Notes: generated by a model from the sequence alone, not told the origin. A stretch of 21,292 bases of DNA from Acidobacteriota bacterium (GCA_003223695.1 QHVY01000192.1:10469-31760); one strand, 5' to 3'; shown: positions 1 through 7,447, counted from the stretch's first letter. Numbers and translations: made by a program.

Positions 1-1040
1 AACTCCTCGATGCCCCACGCGCCGAGATTGGAAATGGTGAACGTGGAGCCCTGGTACTCCTCCGGCCGCAGCTTTCGATTCTTCGCCTTCTCCGCCAGCG
101 CGCGCACTTCAGTGGCGATCTCGGTAACGGATTTCTGATCTGCATTCCGGATCACCGGTGTGATCAGCCCCTCAGGCGTGGAAACAGCCACGCCGACGTG
201 AATCTCGCCATGCTGCGTGATTGCCTCGTCGCCCCAGCTCGCGTTCACGTTTGGGTGATGTCGCAGGGCCAGGGCTGCGGCTTTGATGATGAAATCGTTA
301 ACACTAATTTTTACGATTTCATTCATCTGCTGCCGCAGCGACATCAGATTCGTGACGTCGTAATCGACAGTCAGGTAGAAATGCGGGATGGGTCCGGTCG
401 ACTCCGCCAGCCGCTTGGCGATCGTGCGACGCATCGCGGAGAGGGGGATTTGCTCGGTTTTCAGTGGAGGGGCCGCCGTCTCGGCGGCCTTGGCCGCGGA
501 GGACCGCGGCCCTCCACTAAGTTCCTTCACATCCCTCGCGACGATCCGGCCGCTCGGTCCACTGCCTTGAATCGCGTCGAGGCTGACGCCCATTTCGCGG
601 GCCATCTTCCGCGCCACCGGCGAAGAACGTGGTCTGCCGCCTTCTACGACACGTAGAGGCGTGGCGACCGGCGCAGAGCGATCGACGCGAGGCGCCTTCA
701 TCTCGATCGCCTCCGCGTATTCACCAGTGGTGTGCTTGACGGAGTCTTTTTTATCGGTGACGCGGCGCTGTTGCGGCTGCGCGTGCGGCTCGGGAGCTTT
801 TTCACCTGCCCCGAGAACAGTGGCCAGTCGTTCGCCAACCGGCACAACCTGACCTTCCTGCGCGGAAACCTCGCCGATGGTGCCGTCCTGCTCGGCCTCG
901 AGATCGAGGTTGACCTTGTCGGTCTCGATCTCCAGGACCGGCTCGCCTTTCTTGACCGCCTCGCCCGCCCTCTTGTACCAGCGGACCACCTTCCCCTCGG
1001 TCATCGCGTCGCCCATCTTGGGCATGATGATTTCTGCCAT
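1..1040 (-). CDS. pdhC: Dihydrolipoamide acetyltransferase, E2 of pyruvate dehydrogenase (partial, C-terminus off window)
   Basis: E2 core of the pyruvate dehydrogenase complex: it carries acetyl groups on a lipoyl arm and transfers them to CoA. I translated it by hand because the frame stays open to the window edge. It starts at ATG 1040 (MAEIIMPKMGDAMTEGKVV). The lipoyl domain spans about residues 1-78, with lipoyl lysine K42 in EIETDKVNL. The peripheral subunit-binding domain (VARKMAREMGVSLDAI, GPSGRIVARDV) follows at about 140-172. The catalytic domain begins near AMRRTIAKRLAES and shows PHFYLT, NDFIIKAAALAL and TFTISNLGAWG. The HxxxDG active site would lie beyond the edge. It follows pdhB after a 75-base gap filled by a palindrome. 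Oddity: the linker after the subunit-binding domain, about residues 175-192, is encoded by a REPIN-like palindrome. Branched-chain or acetoin dehydrogenase E2 is the alternative, but the E1 neighbours favour pyruvate. Confidence 0.93.
   Translation of the reverse strand, partial: MAEIIMPKMGDAMTEGKVVRWYKRAGEAVKKGEPVLEIETDKVNLDLEAEQDGTIGEVSAQEGQVVPVGERLATVLGAGEKAPEPHAQPQQRRVTDKKDSVKHTTGEYAEAIEMKAPRVDRSAPVATPLRVVEGGRPRSSPVARKMAREMGVSLDAIQGSGPSGRIVARDVKELSGGPRSSAAKAAETAAPPLKTEQIPLSAMRRTIAKRLAESTGPIPHFYLTVDYDVTNLMSLRQQMNEIVKISVNDFIIKAAALALRHHPNVNASWGDEAITQHGEIHVGVAVSTPEGLITPVIRNADQKSVTEIATEVRALAEKAKNRKLRPEEYQGSTFTISNLGAWGIEE
464..517. repeat. REPIN-like double hairpin with GTGG heads, inside pdhC linker
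   Basis: Two adjacent hairpins in inverted orientation, each with an outward GTGG head. The left has stem GGCCGCCG and loop TCT. The right, read on the other strand, has stem GGCCGCGG and loop TCCT. Two bases separate them. The 54-bp element lies in frame in pdhC and encodes an Ala/Pro/Ser-rich stretch (SGGPRSSAAKAAETAAPP) in the flexible linker between domains. Confidence 0.85.
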
Positions 1041-1044
1041 AAAA

Positions 1045-1117
1045 AGTGCCCAGTGCTCAGTGCCCAGTGCCCAGTCCCCCCGCCCAACTGGGCACTGGGA
1101 ACTGGGCACTGGGTACT
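1045..1117. repeat. Palindrome with tandem 7-base units (CAGTGCC)
   Basis: The 31-nt arms (1045-1075 and 1087-1117) match at 28 of 31 positions as inverted copies, with a 11-nt C-rich loop. Each arm is about four tandem copies of the heptamer CAGTGCC. It fills the pdhB-pdhC gap and overlaps the pdhB stop codon (TAG at 1118-1116). It could form an mRNA hairpin between the two cistrons. No poly-T follows, so it is not a plain intrinsic terminator. Confidence 0.85.
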
Positions 1118-2102
1118 ACTCTCTGTACATCACACGCTTAACGGCATTCATGACTTGCTCCTCGTGAGGAGTTGCTAGTAATTCAAGATTCCTGGCGTAG
1201 GGCATCGGCACGTCTTCGCCGGTTACACGCTCGACCGGGGCATCGAGCTCGTCGAAAACATTCTCGGTGATGCTCGCAGCGATCTCCGCCGCGGCACCGA
1301 AGGGCTTCCACTGCTCCTGCACCACGACGCACCGGTGCGTCTTGGTCACCGATGTGTATGCCGGTTCGAGATCGAGCGGGCGCAGCGTGCGAAGATCGAC
1401 GACTTCGCATTCGATGTTTTCGTCTTTCGAAAGCCGCTGAGCGGCGCTGAGCGAGAGCTGCATCATGCGGCTGTACGACACGACGGTGACGTCGCCACCT
1501 TCGCGCACCACTCGGGATTCTCCAAACGGAACCGTGAAATCGGCGTCGTCGGGAACCTCACCTTTCATCCCGTAAAGCGCGGCGCTTTCGAGAAAGATGA
1601 CCGGATCGCGTCCGCGAATTGCGGTCTTCAGCATTCCTTTCGCATCGGCCGGCGTCGCCGGGGCGACGACTTTCAATCCAGGAAAATGGCCGTAAAACGA
1701 TTCGAACGTTTGCGAGTGCTGCGCTGAGAGCTGCACGCCAGCGCCCTGCGGTCCACGAATCACCACCGGCACATCGACCTGGCCGCCGGAGAAGTAACGA
1801 ATCTTTGCCGCATGGTTGAGAATTTGATCGGCGGCGACGATGGCGAAATTCATCGTCATCATCTCCACGATCGGCCGCAGGCCGAGCATCGCCATGCCGA
1901 CCGCGGTCCCAGCCATGCCCGCCTCAGCGATCGGCGTGTCGATCACGCGCTTCGGACCGTACTTTTTCAGCATGCCCGCGGTAATGCGAAATGTGCCCTC
2001 GTAGACGCCGATGTCCTCGCCCATGATGAGAACATTGGCGTCGCGATCCATCTCTTCGATCATCGCGTCGCGTATGGCATCGCGGTAACTCTTCTCACTC
2101 AT
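1116..2102 (-). CDS. pdhB: Pyruvate dehydrogenase E1 component, beta subunit
   Basis: Beta half of the heterotetrameric, thiamine-diphosphate-dependent E1 that decarboxylates pyruvate and reductively acetylates E2. It has 328 residues, the usual E1 beta length. Visible marks are the N-terminal MGEDIGVYEGTFRITAG, the ThDP-activating glutamate region DTPIAEAG (E60), GLRPIVEMMTMNF, RGPQGAGVQLSAQHSQ (H129) and the C-terminal transketolase domain with VVDLRTLRPLD and EDVPMPYARNLE. The start at 2102 gives the normal MSEKSYRDAI terminus. It lies 32 bases after pdhA and 75 before pdhC, so the three probably form one operon. The stop overlaps a heptamer palindrome, and the gap upstream is an orphan half of another palindrome family. 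The function is secure; 2-oxoisovalerate or acetoin as substrate is less likely. Confidence 0.96.
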   Translation of the reverse strand: MSEKSYRDAIRDAMIEEMDRDANVLIMGEDIGVYEGTFRITAGMLKKYGPKRVIDTPIAEAGMAGTAVGMAMLGLRPIVEMMTMNFAIVAADQILNHAAKIRYFSGGQVDVPVVIRGPQGAGVQLSAQHSQTFESFYGHFPGLKVVAPATPADAKGMLKTAIRGRDPVIFLESAALYGMKGEVPDDADFTVPFGESRVVREGGDVTVVSYSRMMQLSLSAAQRLSKDENIECEVVDLRTLRPLDLEPAYTSVTKTHRCVVVQEQWKPFGAAAEIAASITENVFDELDAPVERVTGEDVPMPYARNLELLATPHEEQVMNAVKRVMYRE

Positions 2103-2103
2103 T

Positions 2104-2135
2104 CTCTGTGTGCTCTGTGTCTCTGTGGTGATTTC
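2104..2135. repeat. Orphan half-palindrome of the TCACCACAGAG family
   Basis: A 32-nt stretch that on the minus strand begins GAAATCACCACAGAG and continues with CACAGAG-type units. It matches one arm of the palindrome at 7975-8042 with a single-base indel, and its outer end is identical to that of the right arm at 10113-10171. No inverted partner is nearby. It occupies the whole pdhA-pdhB gap. Confidence 0.75.
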
Positions 2136-3166
2136 TACTCCGCAACAACATCGCGATATAGCTCATCCGCTTCCGGCTGCGGGCTCTCTTCCGCGAACTT
2201 GAGCGCCCGCGCCACTTCCTCAGCCGCGGCGTCTTCCATCCGTTTCACGTCATCGTCTTTCAAGCCGCAAAGCTCGGACAGCCGATTACGCAGGATGACG
2301 ATCGGATCGCGATGTTTGTGCTGCTCGACTTCCTCCTTCGAGCGATACGGCTGGAGGATGTCCGCGGCTCCGTGGCCCGAGAAGCGATAGGTCACCGCTT
2401 CGATGCAGTACGGCGTGCCGTTTTCGCGCACCTGACGAATGACTCGTTCGGCAACGCCGCGCACTGCGAAGACGTCCTGCCCGTCGACTTTCTCCGACGG
2501 AATGTCGTACGCGCGGACGCGGGCAGCGAGATCGGTCAGCGCGGAGTGACGCTCGACCGACGTGCCCATTGCGTAGCCATTGTTCTCGATGATGAAGATG
2601 ATCGGCGCCATTCCCTCGTGGCCCCACAGTCCGGCCATGTTCATCGCTTCGTGGAACGGGCCGATATTCATCGCGCCATCGCCGAAATAGCAGACGGTGA
2701 TGCGGTCGGTCCCTTGGTAACGCAGTGCGTATGCCGCTCCTGTTGCGAGCGTGAGGTGTCCGCCGACAATTCCGTACCCGCCATAGAAGCCGTGCTCGAC
2801 GTCGAACAGATGCATCGAGCCGCCCTTCCCTTTGGAAATGCCCGTCGATTTGCCGAAAAGCTCGGCCATCACGCGACCGGGATCAGATCCGAGCATCAGC
2901 GCATGCGCGTGATCGCGGTAGCCGGTAAAGAGAATATCGCCTTTGCGAAGGGCGCTGATGATGCCGGATGCGACCGCCTCCTGGCCGATGTACACGTGCA
3001 GATATCCGCCGATTTTTCCACGGCGAAACTCGCGCTCGGTGGCCTCTTCGAAGCGGCGGACGAGAATCATCTGCCGCAGGATCTCGGTCCAGTCGGGCGC
3101 GCATACTGCGTCGATGACGGCAGCAGCGGACTCTGTCTCTTGCTTGGCCATGGCCGCGGACGGCAT
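2135..3166 (-). CDS. pdhA: Pyruvate dehydrogenase E1 component, alpha subunit
   Basis: Alpha subunit of E1, binding thiamine diphosphate and Mg2+ at the interface with PdhB. It has 343 residues. The ThDP motif runs from GDGAMN (162-167) to ENNGYAM (NN at 195-196). TGYRDHAHAL, SKGKGGSMHLFD and the lipoamide-contacting loop YRFSGHGAAD are clear. In that loop many relatives have HGHS; here the serine after H265-G is absent. The ATG at 3166 is the longest start. M6 (ATG at 3151) is an alternative, and neither has a convincing Shine-Dalgarno. It lies 23 bases after the MFS gene on the same strand, so either a read-through operon or its own promoter is possible. An acetoin dehydrogenase alpha subunit is the main alternative, disfavoured because no acetoin genes are adjacent. 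Confidence 0.95.
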   Translation of the reverse strand: MPSAAMAKQETESAAAVIDAVCAPDWTEILRQMILVRRFEEATEREFRRGKIGGYLHVYIGQEAVASGIISALRKGDILFTGYRDHAHALMLGSDPGRVMAELFGKSTGISKGKGGSMHLFDVEHGFYGGYGIVGGHLTLATGAAYALRYQGTDRITVCYFGDGAMNIGPFHEAMNMAGLWGHEGMAPIIFIIENNGYAMGTSVERHSALTDLAARVRAYDIPSEKVDGQDVFAVRGVAERVIRQVRENGTPYCIEAVTYRFSGHGAADILQPYRSKEEVEQHKHRDPIVILRNRLSELCGLKDDDVKRMEDAAAEEVARALKFAEESPQPEADELYRDVVAE

Positions 3167-3189
3167 TTAAGCAAAAAGCGTGCGTTGCG

Positions 3190-4500
3190 TCATGTGGGTC
3201 GCGCTTCAGCCCGACCGGACGGACTGAAGTCCGTGCCCACATCCAGATCGGTTCCGCGCACAATGAAGATTAGCGCCACCGCCGCCAGTATCGCTCCGTT
3301 CACCGCCAGCGCGAGCGAAATCGACCAGCGCTGCGCGACGTAACCGGCGGCGAGATTGCCGAGCGGCATGCCGCCCCGAAACGCGAGCATGAAAATCGAC
3401 ATCACGCGCCCGCGCATGGAGTCATTGATCATGAGTTGCACGAGGGAGCTGTAGAGCGACACCACGCCGACGATGCATGCTCCGGCGACGAATCCGATCA
3501 ACAGACTACTCACCAGATTGCGCGAGAGGCCGAACAATCCGAGGCAGATGGCGAAGACGAGCTGCATGAGGAGAGCGATCTTCCCCTTCTTCGCCGCGTA
3601 GCCGCTTCCCGCCACGAAAATCGCGCCGACCACCGATCCAATGCCGTAGTCCGCCTGCAGCAGCGACAGCCCGCGCGCGCCGAGGTTAAAGATGTTCTTC
3701 GCGACAACGGGCAGCATCGTGAACAGCGGCACTCCGAGAAACGTGCTGGCGAATGACAGAAACGTGAGCAGCAGCAACGAGCGCCGCGTGATCACGAAGT
3801 GAAATCCTTCCTTCATCTCGTGAAAGATGCCGACCGGGCGGCTCTGCTCATGAATCGGCGGAATGCGGATGACGGAAAGCGCGATGATGACGGCGATGAA
3901 TGAAATGCCGTTCAGCGTGAAGCACGCGGCCGCTCCCCACGCAGCGAACACCACCCCACCAAGCGCCGGACCGAGGAAGCGGGCGAGGTTGAATTGCATG
4001 GAGTTCATGGCAATCGCGTTCGGCACGTCTTTGCGCTCGACGAGCAGCGGCAACAGCGACGCGTACGCCGGTCCGCTGAATGATTGCGTGCTGCCGGTGA
4101 GGAACGACATCACGAAGATGTGCCACACCTTCACCTGATGCAGATAGATCAGTAGCGCCAGGATCAGCGCGAACGACATCTGCAAGTATTGCGACAGCAG
4201 CATGATCTTGCGTCGCGCGACGCGATCGGCGATCACGCCGCCGAAGAGGGAGAACAGCAGCATCGGTCCGGTGGAGAGAAAGCCGTCGACGCCGAGAAGG
4301 AACGCGGAATTCGTCATCGAGTAGACGAGCCAGGCCTGCGCGAGCGTCTGCATGAAGGTGCCGGTCGTCGACGTGAACGCGCCGATCCACAGCAATCGAA
4401 AATCGCGATAGTGCAGCGCGCTGAACGTCTGACGCAGCCAGCCGGGCCTCGCCCTCGCCTCCGCCTCGAGCGACTGTTCCTCGGGAAGCGAGGCGCTCAT
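3190..4500 (-). CDS. MFS transporter, EntS/transmembrane secretion effector-like
   Basis: A 436-residue, roughly 12-helix major facilitator of the MFS_3/EntS-like group; substrate unknown, probably export. The opening FSALHYRDFRLLWIGAFTS and the loop 2-3 motif FGGVIADRVARRKIMLLSQ are typical. So are the paired MNSMQFNLARFLGPALGG and the later MRGRVMSIFMLAFRGGMPLG. Its ATG overlaps the ruvC stop as ATGA (4497-4500), so the two are translationally coupled. The last ~16 residues (from about DVGTDFSPSG to ARPT) are encoded by a REPIN-like palindrome at 3192-3242, and the stop lies at its edge. That tail is therefore probably not part of the ancestral protein. The family is sure; the substrate is not. 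Confidence 0.88.
   Translation of the reverse strand: MSASLPEEQSLEAEARARPGWLRQTFSALHYRDFRLLWIGAFTSTTGTFMQTLAQAWLVYSMTNSAFLLGVDGFLSTGPMLLFSLFGGVIADRVARRKIMLLSQYLQMSFALILALLIYLHQVKVWHIFVMSFLTGSTQSFSGPAYASLLPLLVERKDVPNAIAMNSMQFNLARFLGPALGGVVFAAWGAAACFTLNGISFIAVIIALSVIRIPPIHEQSRPVGIFHEMKEGFHFVITRRSLLLLTFLSFASTFLGVPLFTMLPVVAKNIFNLGARGLSLLQADYGIGSVVGAIFVAGSGYAAKKGKIALLMQLVFAICLGLFGLSRNLVSSLLIGFVAGACIVGVVSLYSSLVQLMINDSMRGRVMSIFMLAFRGGMPLGNLAAGYVAQRWSISLALAVNGAILAAVALIFIVRGTDLDVGTDFSPSGRAEARPT
3192..3242. repeat. REPIN-like double hairpin with GTGG heads at the MFS gene end
   Basis: Inverted ATGTGGG termini enclose two hairpins, both with loop TTCA. The right-hand stem, read on the minus strand, is ACGGAC. 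The left stem is GTCGCGC against GCCCGAC with one mismatch. Heads are GTGG at 3194-3197 and its complement at 3237-3240. Loop and heads resemble the element at 19455-19503, so the two may be one subfamily. Confidence 0.8.
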
Positions 4501-4997
4501 CGGGCGATCTTCAGCCTCGTTGCCGTTGCATGGGTATGCGCGTGGCAGATCGCCACGGCGAGCGCGTCCGATGCGTCAACCGACATCACTTGCGTCGAAC
4601 AGCCAACAAGGAGCAGACGCACCATCTTCGCCACCTGCTCCTTCTCCGCGCCGCCGTAGCCGACCACGGCGCTCTTGATCGAGCGCGGCGCGTATTCGTA
4701 AACGGGCAGAGTGGCCGCACGGGCGGCCAGCAAGATCACTCCTCGCGCATGCGCGAGCTGGATCAGGCTCTTCATGTTCTGCCCTGCGAATGGAGTCTCC
4801 ACCGCAACGGCGGCCGGCAATGTGCGGGCGATCACTGCGAGGAGCCCATCATGGATATGGCACAGCCGATCGGCGAGATCCGAGCTCCGAGCCGTGGTGA
4901 TCGATCCCTGCTCGATCAGCAGGAGCTTCCCGCGATCGGATTCGATCACGCCGAAACCGGTGGTAATCGAGCCGGGGTCGACGCCAAGGATGCGCAT
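4497..4997 (-). CDS. ruvC: Holliday junction resolvase RuvC
   Basis: Crossover junction endonuclease that cleaves Holliday junctions in the RuvABC pathway. It has 166 residues, close to the E. coli enzyme. The four catalytic acidic residues are visible: D7 in GVDPGS, E67 in VETPF, and D141 and D144 in DASDALAVAICHAH. The start MRILGVDPGS at 4997 is canonical. ruvA and ruvB are not in the window, which is unusual because ruvC often sits beside them. It is coupled to the MFS gene downstream by an ATGA overlap. Upstream lies a palindrome whose end carries a TAACAT hexamer 7 bases before the ATG. Confidence 0.96.
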   Translation of the reverse strand: MRILGVDPGSITTGFGVIESDRGKLLLIEQGSITTARSSDLADRLCHIHDGLLAVIARTLPAAVAVETPFAGQNMKSLIQLAHARGVILLAARAATLPVYEYAPRSIKSAVVGYGGAEKEQVAKMVRLLLVGCSTQVMSVDASDALAVAICHAHTHATATRLKIAR

Positions 4998-4998
4998 A

Positions 4999-5079
4999 CG
5001 AGGAATGTTAAATGTTTAATGTTGAATGTTGAATGGACTTCTCGGAAAACATTCAACATTCAACATTCAACATTCCTCG
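4999..5079. repeat. Palindrome with tandem 7-base units (AATGTTG)
   Basis: The left arm (4999-5035) holds about five, and the right arm (5050-5079) about four, copies of a heptamer of the type AATGTTG. The first 30 nt of the arms match at 28 positions. The left arm has one extra unit, as expected from unit slippage. It fills the trmB-ruvC gap and supplies the last codons and stop of trmB (TGA 5062-5060) and a possible -10 for ruvC. The AT-rich units contrast with the GC-rich surroundings. Confidence 0.85.
5005..5010 (-). promoter_or_regulatory. Candidate -10 hexamer (TAACAT) of ruvC
   Basis: On the minus strand TAACAT is followed by 7 bases and the ruvC ATG, with no Shine-Dalgarno. This spacing would give a leaderless mRNA. 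The hexamer is part of the heptamer palindrome. No -35 is evident. Confidence 0.35.
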
Positions 5080-5683
5080 TCTTCCAGAATCTCACCTCGT
5101 AAATCTCCCGCCCCTCGGCCCGGTACTTGGCCTCGTAATTGGTCCGGGGCGGATCAGAGGGGCCGGGGATGCGCGTCTCGGATCGGAAGAACTGCGCGAT
5201 GAGCGGCGCGGCGGCGTCGAAATATTCGCGATGGTCGGTGACGTAGATGCCCGATCCCCCGTCGACGAGCACACGCCGCATCTCGGTCAACGCCTCGGGG
5301 CGAATGATGCGCCGCTTCTGCTCGCGCCGTTTCGGCCATGGGTCCGGGAAATACATATATATTTCTGATATCGAATTATCATTAATCATTTTCTGGAGGA
5401 TCAGAAATGCATCGTGATTGATCAAGCGTACATTGCGCAGCCCGCGCTTGGTCACACGGTCGCGGATGACGCGGTAGTAATGCAGCGATTTCTCGATGCC
5501 GATGAAATTCAGGTCCGGACGCTCGATCGCTGAGGCGATGAGGAAGCGGCCTTTCCCCGAGCCAACTTCGAGGACGACGGGATTCCGATTTCCAAAGAGC
5601 TCCGCAAAATCGAGACGGATGAAGCCGGTTTCCCGAGGATTGATGACAAATTCCATTATTGGTGTAGACTCATGGGCCTGCAT
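5060..5683 (-). CDS. trmB: tRNA (guanine-N7-)-methyltransferase
   Basis: Class I SAM methyltransferase making m7G46 in tRNA variable loops. It has 207 residues. The SAM motif VLEVGSGKGRFL (about 37-48), IGIEKS (61-66), the family signature PDPWPKRREQKRR (113-125) and the C-terminal TNYEAKYRAEGREIYEVRF are all present. Two starts are possible: ATG 5683 (MQAHESTPI) or ATG 5656 (MEFVINPRETG, nearer to where homology should begin). Neither has a clear Shine-Dalgarno. The last residues (NVEC) and stop come from the heptamer palindrome. Bases about 5346-5400, encoding KMINDNSISEIYMYF just before the signature, are strikingly AT-rich for this region. Confidence 0.95.
   Translation of the reverse strand: MQAHESTPIMEFVINPRETGFIRLDFAELFGNRNPVVLEVGSGKGRFLIASAIERPDLNFIGIEKSLHYYRVIRDRVTKRGLRNVRLINHDAFLILQKMINDNSISEIYMYFPDPWPKRREQKRRIIRPEALTEMRRVLVDGGSGIYVTDHREYFDAAAPLIAQFFRSETRIPGPSDPPRTNYEAKYRAEGREIYEVRFWKTRNVEC
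5665..5670 (+). promoter_or_regulatory. Weak candidate -10 (TAGACT) for the EXORDIUM-like gene
   Basis: TAGACT lies inside the start of trmB on the opposite strand, preceded at 5640-5645 by TTGATG with a 19-base spacer. A Shine-Dalgarno GAGGAGA (5699-5705) lies 10 bases before the ATG at 5716. The ribosome site is convincing; the promoter is tentative. Confidence 0.3.
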
Positions 5684-5715
5684 TCAATTCAATTCTGCGA
5701 GGAGAAAGGCCTTTG

Positions 5716-6573
5716 ATGAAACGACCCATCATTCTTGCTGTAGCTTTGCTCGTTGTCAGTGGTGCTTTTGCTCAGAACACGCCGGAAACGAATAACCATA
5801 AGTTCCGCCCGCAGGGGTGGGCAAGACCGGGCGGCGGCGGGGGCACAAACCTCGTCTATCACGCCGGCGCGCCGGTCCTTCTGCAGGCGAAGGTGGTGAT
5901 GATTTTCTGGGGCCCGAGTTTCAACAACACGACGTCGGGCGACTATAACTATGCCCGCACGCTGCAAAACTTCCGGAACCAGTACGGTACCAACCCTGAA
6001 TTCAACGTCATCACTCAGTACTACGAGAACCTCGGCACCGGCAATCAGCCTATCGGGCTGTCGAACCTCTCGCTGGGATCGAACGATTGGTTCGACACGA
6101 GCACACCTCCGACCAATGTCACGGATGCTGACGTACAGGCCGAGGTACTGCGATACCTGGGCAACGGCAACGCATTCGACAACAGCACGATCTACGAGGT
6201 CTTCATCCCGAGCACTTCGTACTCTTCTGACGGAAGCTCGACATCGTGCGGCGGCCCGAATCTCGCGTATTGCGCCTATCACGGACACTTCTCGAACGGC
6301 GGCCGTGACATCAAGTACTCGATCGAACCGTACCCGAGCTGCAGCGGATGCCATGCTTCGGGTTTCAACACCGTGCAGGATCAGGAACACTTCGTTTGTC
6401 ACGAGACTCGCGAAGCGGTGACCGATCCCGACCTGAACGCATGGTTCGACCGCCGCGGCAATGAAGCGGACGACAAGTGTGCATGGTCGCCGGCACCGTT
6501 CATCGACAGCAACGGCTACGGCTATCAATACGAGTGGTCGAACGTGGTCAGCGGCTGCGTTCAGACTCGGTAG
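5716..6573 (+). CDS. Secreted EXORDIUM/phosphate-induced-like protein with HExxE motif
   Basis: A 285-residue exported protein. Residues 1-20 (MKRPIILAVALLVVSGAFAQ) are a signal peptide, and a Gly-rich stretch follows (PGGGGGTN). VYHAGAPVLLQAKVVMIFWG, then TQYYENLG, CAYHGHF and EAVTDPDLNAWF follow the order of landmarks in plant EXORDIUM (PHI-1, PF04674) proteins and their bacterial relatives. This assignment is from memory of the family. In place of the plant segment it has H229-E230-x-x-E233 followed by two Asp, which could bind a metal; activity is unknown. A CxxCH string (C209-H213) may be a disulfide pair rather than a haem site. ATG 5716 follows a good Shine-Dalgarno; a TTG directly before it is possible. 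Its end overlaps rsgA tail-to-tail by 26 bases. Confidence 0.75.
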   Translation: MKRPIILAVALLVVSGAFAQNTPETNNHKFRPQGWARPGGGGGTNLVYHAGAPVLLQAKVVMIFWGPSFNNTTSGDYNYARTLQNFRNQYGTNPEFNVITQYYENLGTGNQPIGLSNLSLGSNDWFDTSTPPTNVTDADVQAEVLRYLGNGNAFDNSTIYEVFIPSTSYSSDGSSTSCGGPNLAYCAYHGHFSNGGRDIKYSIEPYPSCSGCHASGFNTVQDQEHFVCHETREAVTDPDLNAWFDRRGNEADDKCAWSPAPFIDSNGYGYQYEWSNVVSGCVQTR

Positions 6574-7447
6574 CCAGTCGCAGGTACGCGTCATAACGAG
6601 CGGGGCTGATTTCGCCCCGCTCGACTCGTTTCTTGACCTCGCAGTCCGGCTCGTGAAGGTGAGTGCAGTCGTTGAAGCGGCACCATTCCGCCGCCTCCTC
6701 GAATTCGGGAAAGGCTTGGCGCAGCGACTCGGGCGTGATGTCCCACAGGCCGAACTCGCGAATGCCGGGCGTATCGATCACATACGTCTCGTTGCCGAGA
6801 TCGAACAGAGTGGAAGCGCTGGTGGTGTGGCGGCCGGTGCCCCGCTTCTTGTGCACATCGGCGGTGGCGAGCTGCAGGCGAGCATCGAGCGCATTGAGAA
6901 TCGACGACTTGCCGACGCCGCTGTGGCCGACGAGCGCGCACGTTTTGCCCTCGATCAGCGTTCGCAATGCGTCGATGCCCTCTGCCGTGCGCGTCGAACA
7001 GACTACGATCGGAATTCCCAACTGTTCATAAGGCTGCAGCTCTGGAAGTTCGCGGTTCTCAGCGAGATCGATCTTGTTGACGCAGATCGCCGGCTGCGCG
7101 CCTCCGCGTTGCGTGGCGATCAGGAATCGATCGATCAGCCGCGGACGCAGCGGCGGCGCCTTGATCGACACCACATTGATGACCAGATCGATGTTCGCGG
7201 CGATGAGCCGCTCCACGCGCGGGTTGAGTGGATCGGGACGCGACAGCACCGTCCTCCGCGGCAGAACAGTGATGAGACGCCACACTTTGTCATCGACCGG
7301 CTCTGCGATCACCCGATCGCCGACTGCGAGCGAGCTTCGCTGCCGCCTGGCAATTTCGGAGGGGACGATGCAGTCGATCTCTTTTCCGTCCAGAAACAGC
7401 CGGCAGCGCGCGCTGGAAACGGCAATCACAATCGCCCCTTCGGTCAT
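6548..7447 (-). CDS. rsgA: Ribosome small-subunit-dependent GTPase A
   Basis: Circularly permuted GTPase that checks late 30S subunit maturation. With ATG 7447 it has 299 residues: an N-terminal OB-fold (about 1-65), then G4 VNKIDLAE (NKID 124-127), G1 GHSGVGKS (174-181), G3 DTPG (225-228), and a C-terminal zinc knuckle of C256, C261, H263 and C269. The permuted order G4-G1-G3 is diagnostic. The frame is open to 7570, but that would cover the start of the divergent response-regulator gene. MTEGAIVIAV fits the OB-fold start, and a TACACT hexamer lies 9 bases before it. The 3' end overlaps the EXORDIUM-like gene by 26 bases. Confidence 0.95.
   Translation of the reverse strand: MTEGAIVIAVSSARCRLFLDGKEIDCIVPSEIARRQRSSLAVGDRVIAEPVDDKVWRLITVLPRRTVLSRPDPLNPRVERLIAANIDLVINVVSIKAPPLRPRLIDRFLIATQRGGAQPAICVNKIDLAENRELPELQPYEQLGIPIVVCSTRTAEGIDALRTLIEGKTCALVGHSGVGKSSILNALDARLQLATADVHKKRGTGRHTTSASTLFDLGNETYVIDTPGIREFGLWDITPESLRQAFPEFEEAAEWCRFNDCTHLHEPDCEVKKRVERGEISPARYDAYLRLATESERSR
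6597..6623 (+). terminator. Possible terminator of the EXORDIUM-like gene, inside rsgA
   Basis: A 10-bp perfect stem (CGAGCGGGGC and its complement) with a 7-nt loop lies 24 bases after the plus-strand stop. Only a weakly T-rich stretch follows. It lies within rsgA codons for a conserved region, so it may be incidental. Confidence 0.3.

Noticed and set aside
2312..3343. Long plus-strand open frame opposite pdhA (343 codons)
   Set aside because: It mirrors pdhA in GC-rich DNA, has no recognisable domain and crosses into a repeat and the MFS gene.
4999..5079. CRISPR-like short repeats
   Set aside because: The units are contiguous heptamers in inverted arms without spacers, and no cas gene is present.
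6340..6354. CxxCH haem-binding motif in the EXORDIUM-like protein
   Set aside because: A single CxxCH in a Cys-containing secreted protein is more likely a disulfide; no cytochrome features are seen.
5689..6594. Minus-strand open frame of 301 codons opposite the EXORDIUM-like gene
   Set aside because: Low-complexity, Val/Arg-rich translation without a domain; the plus strand has a signal peptide, ribosome site and family motifs.
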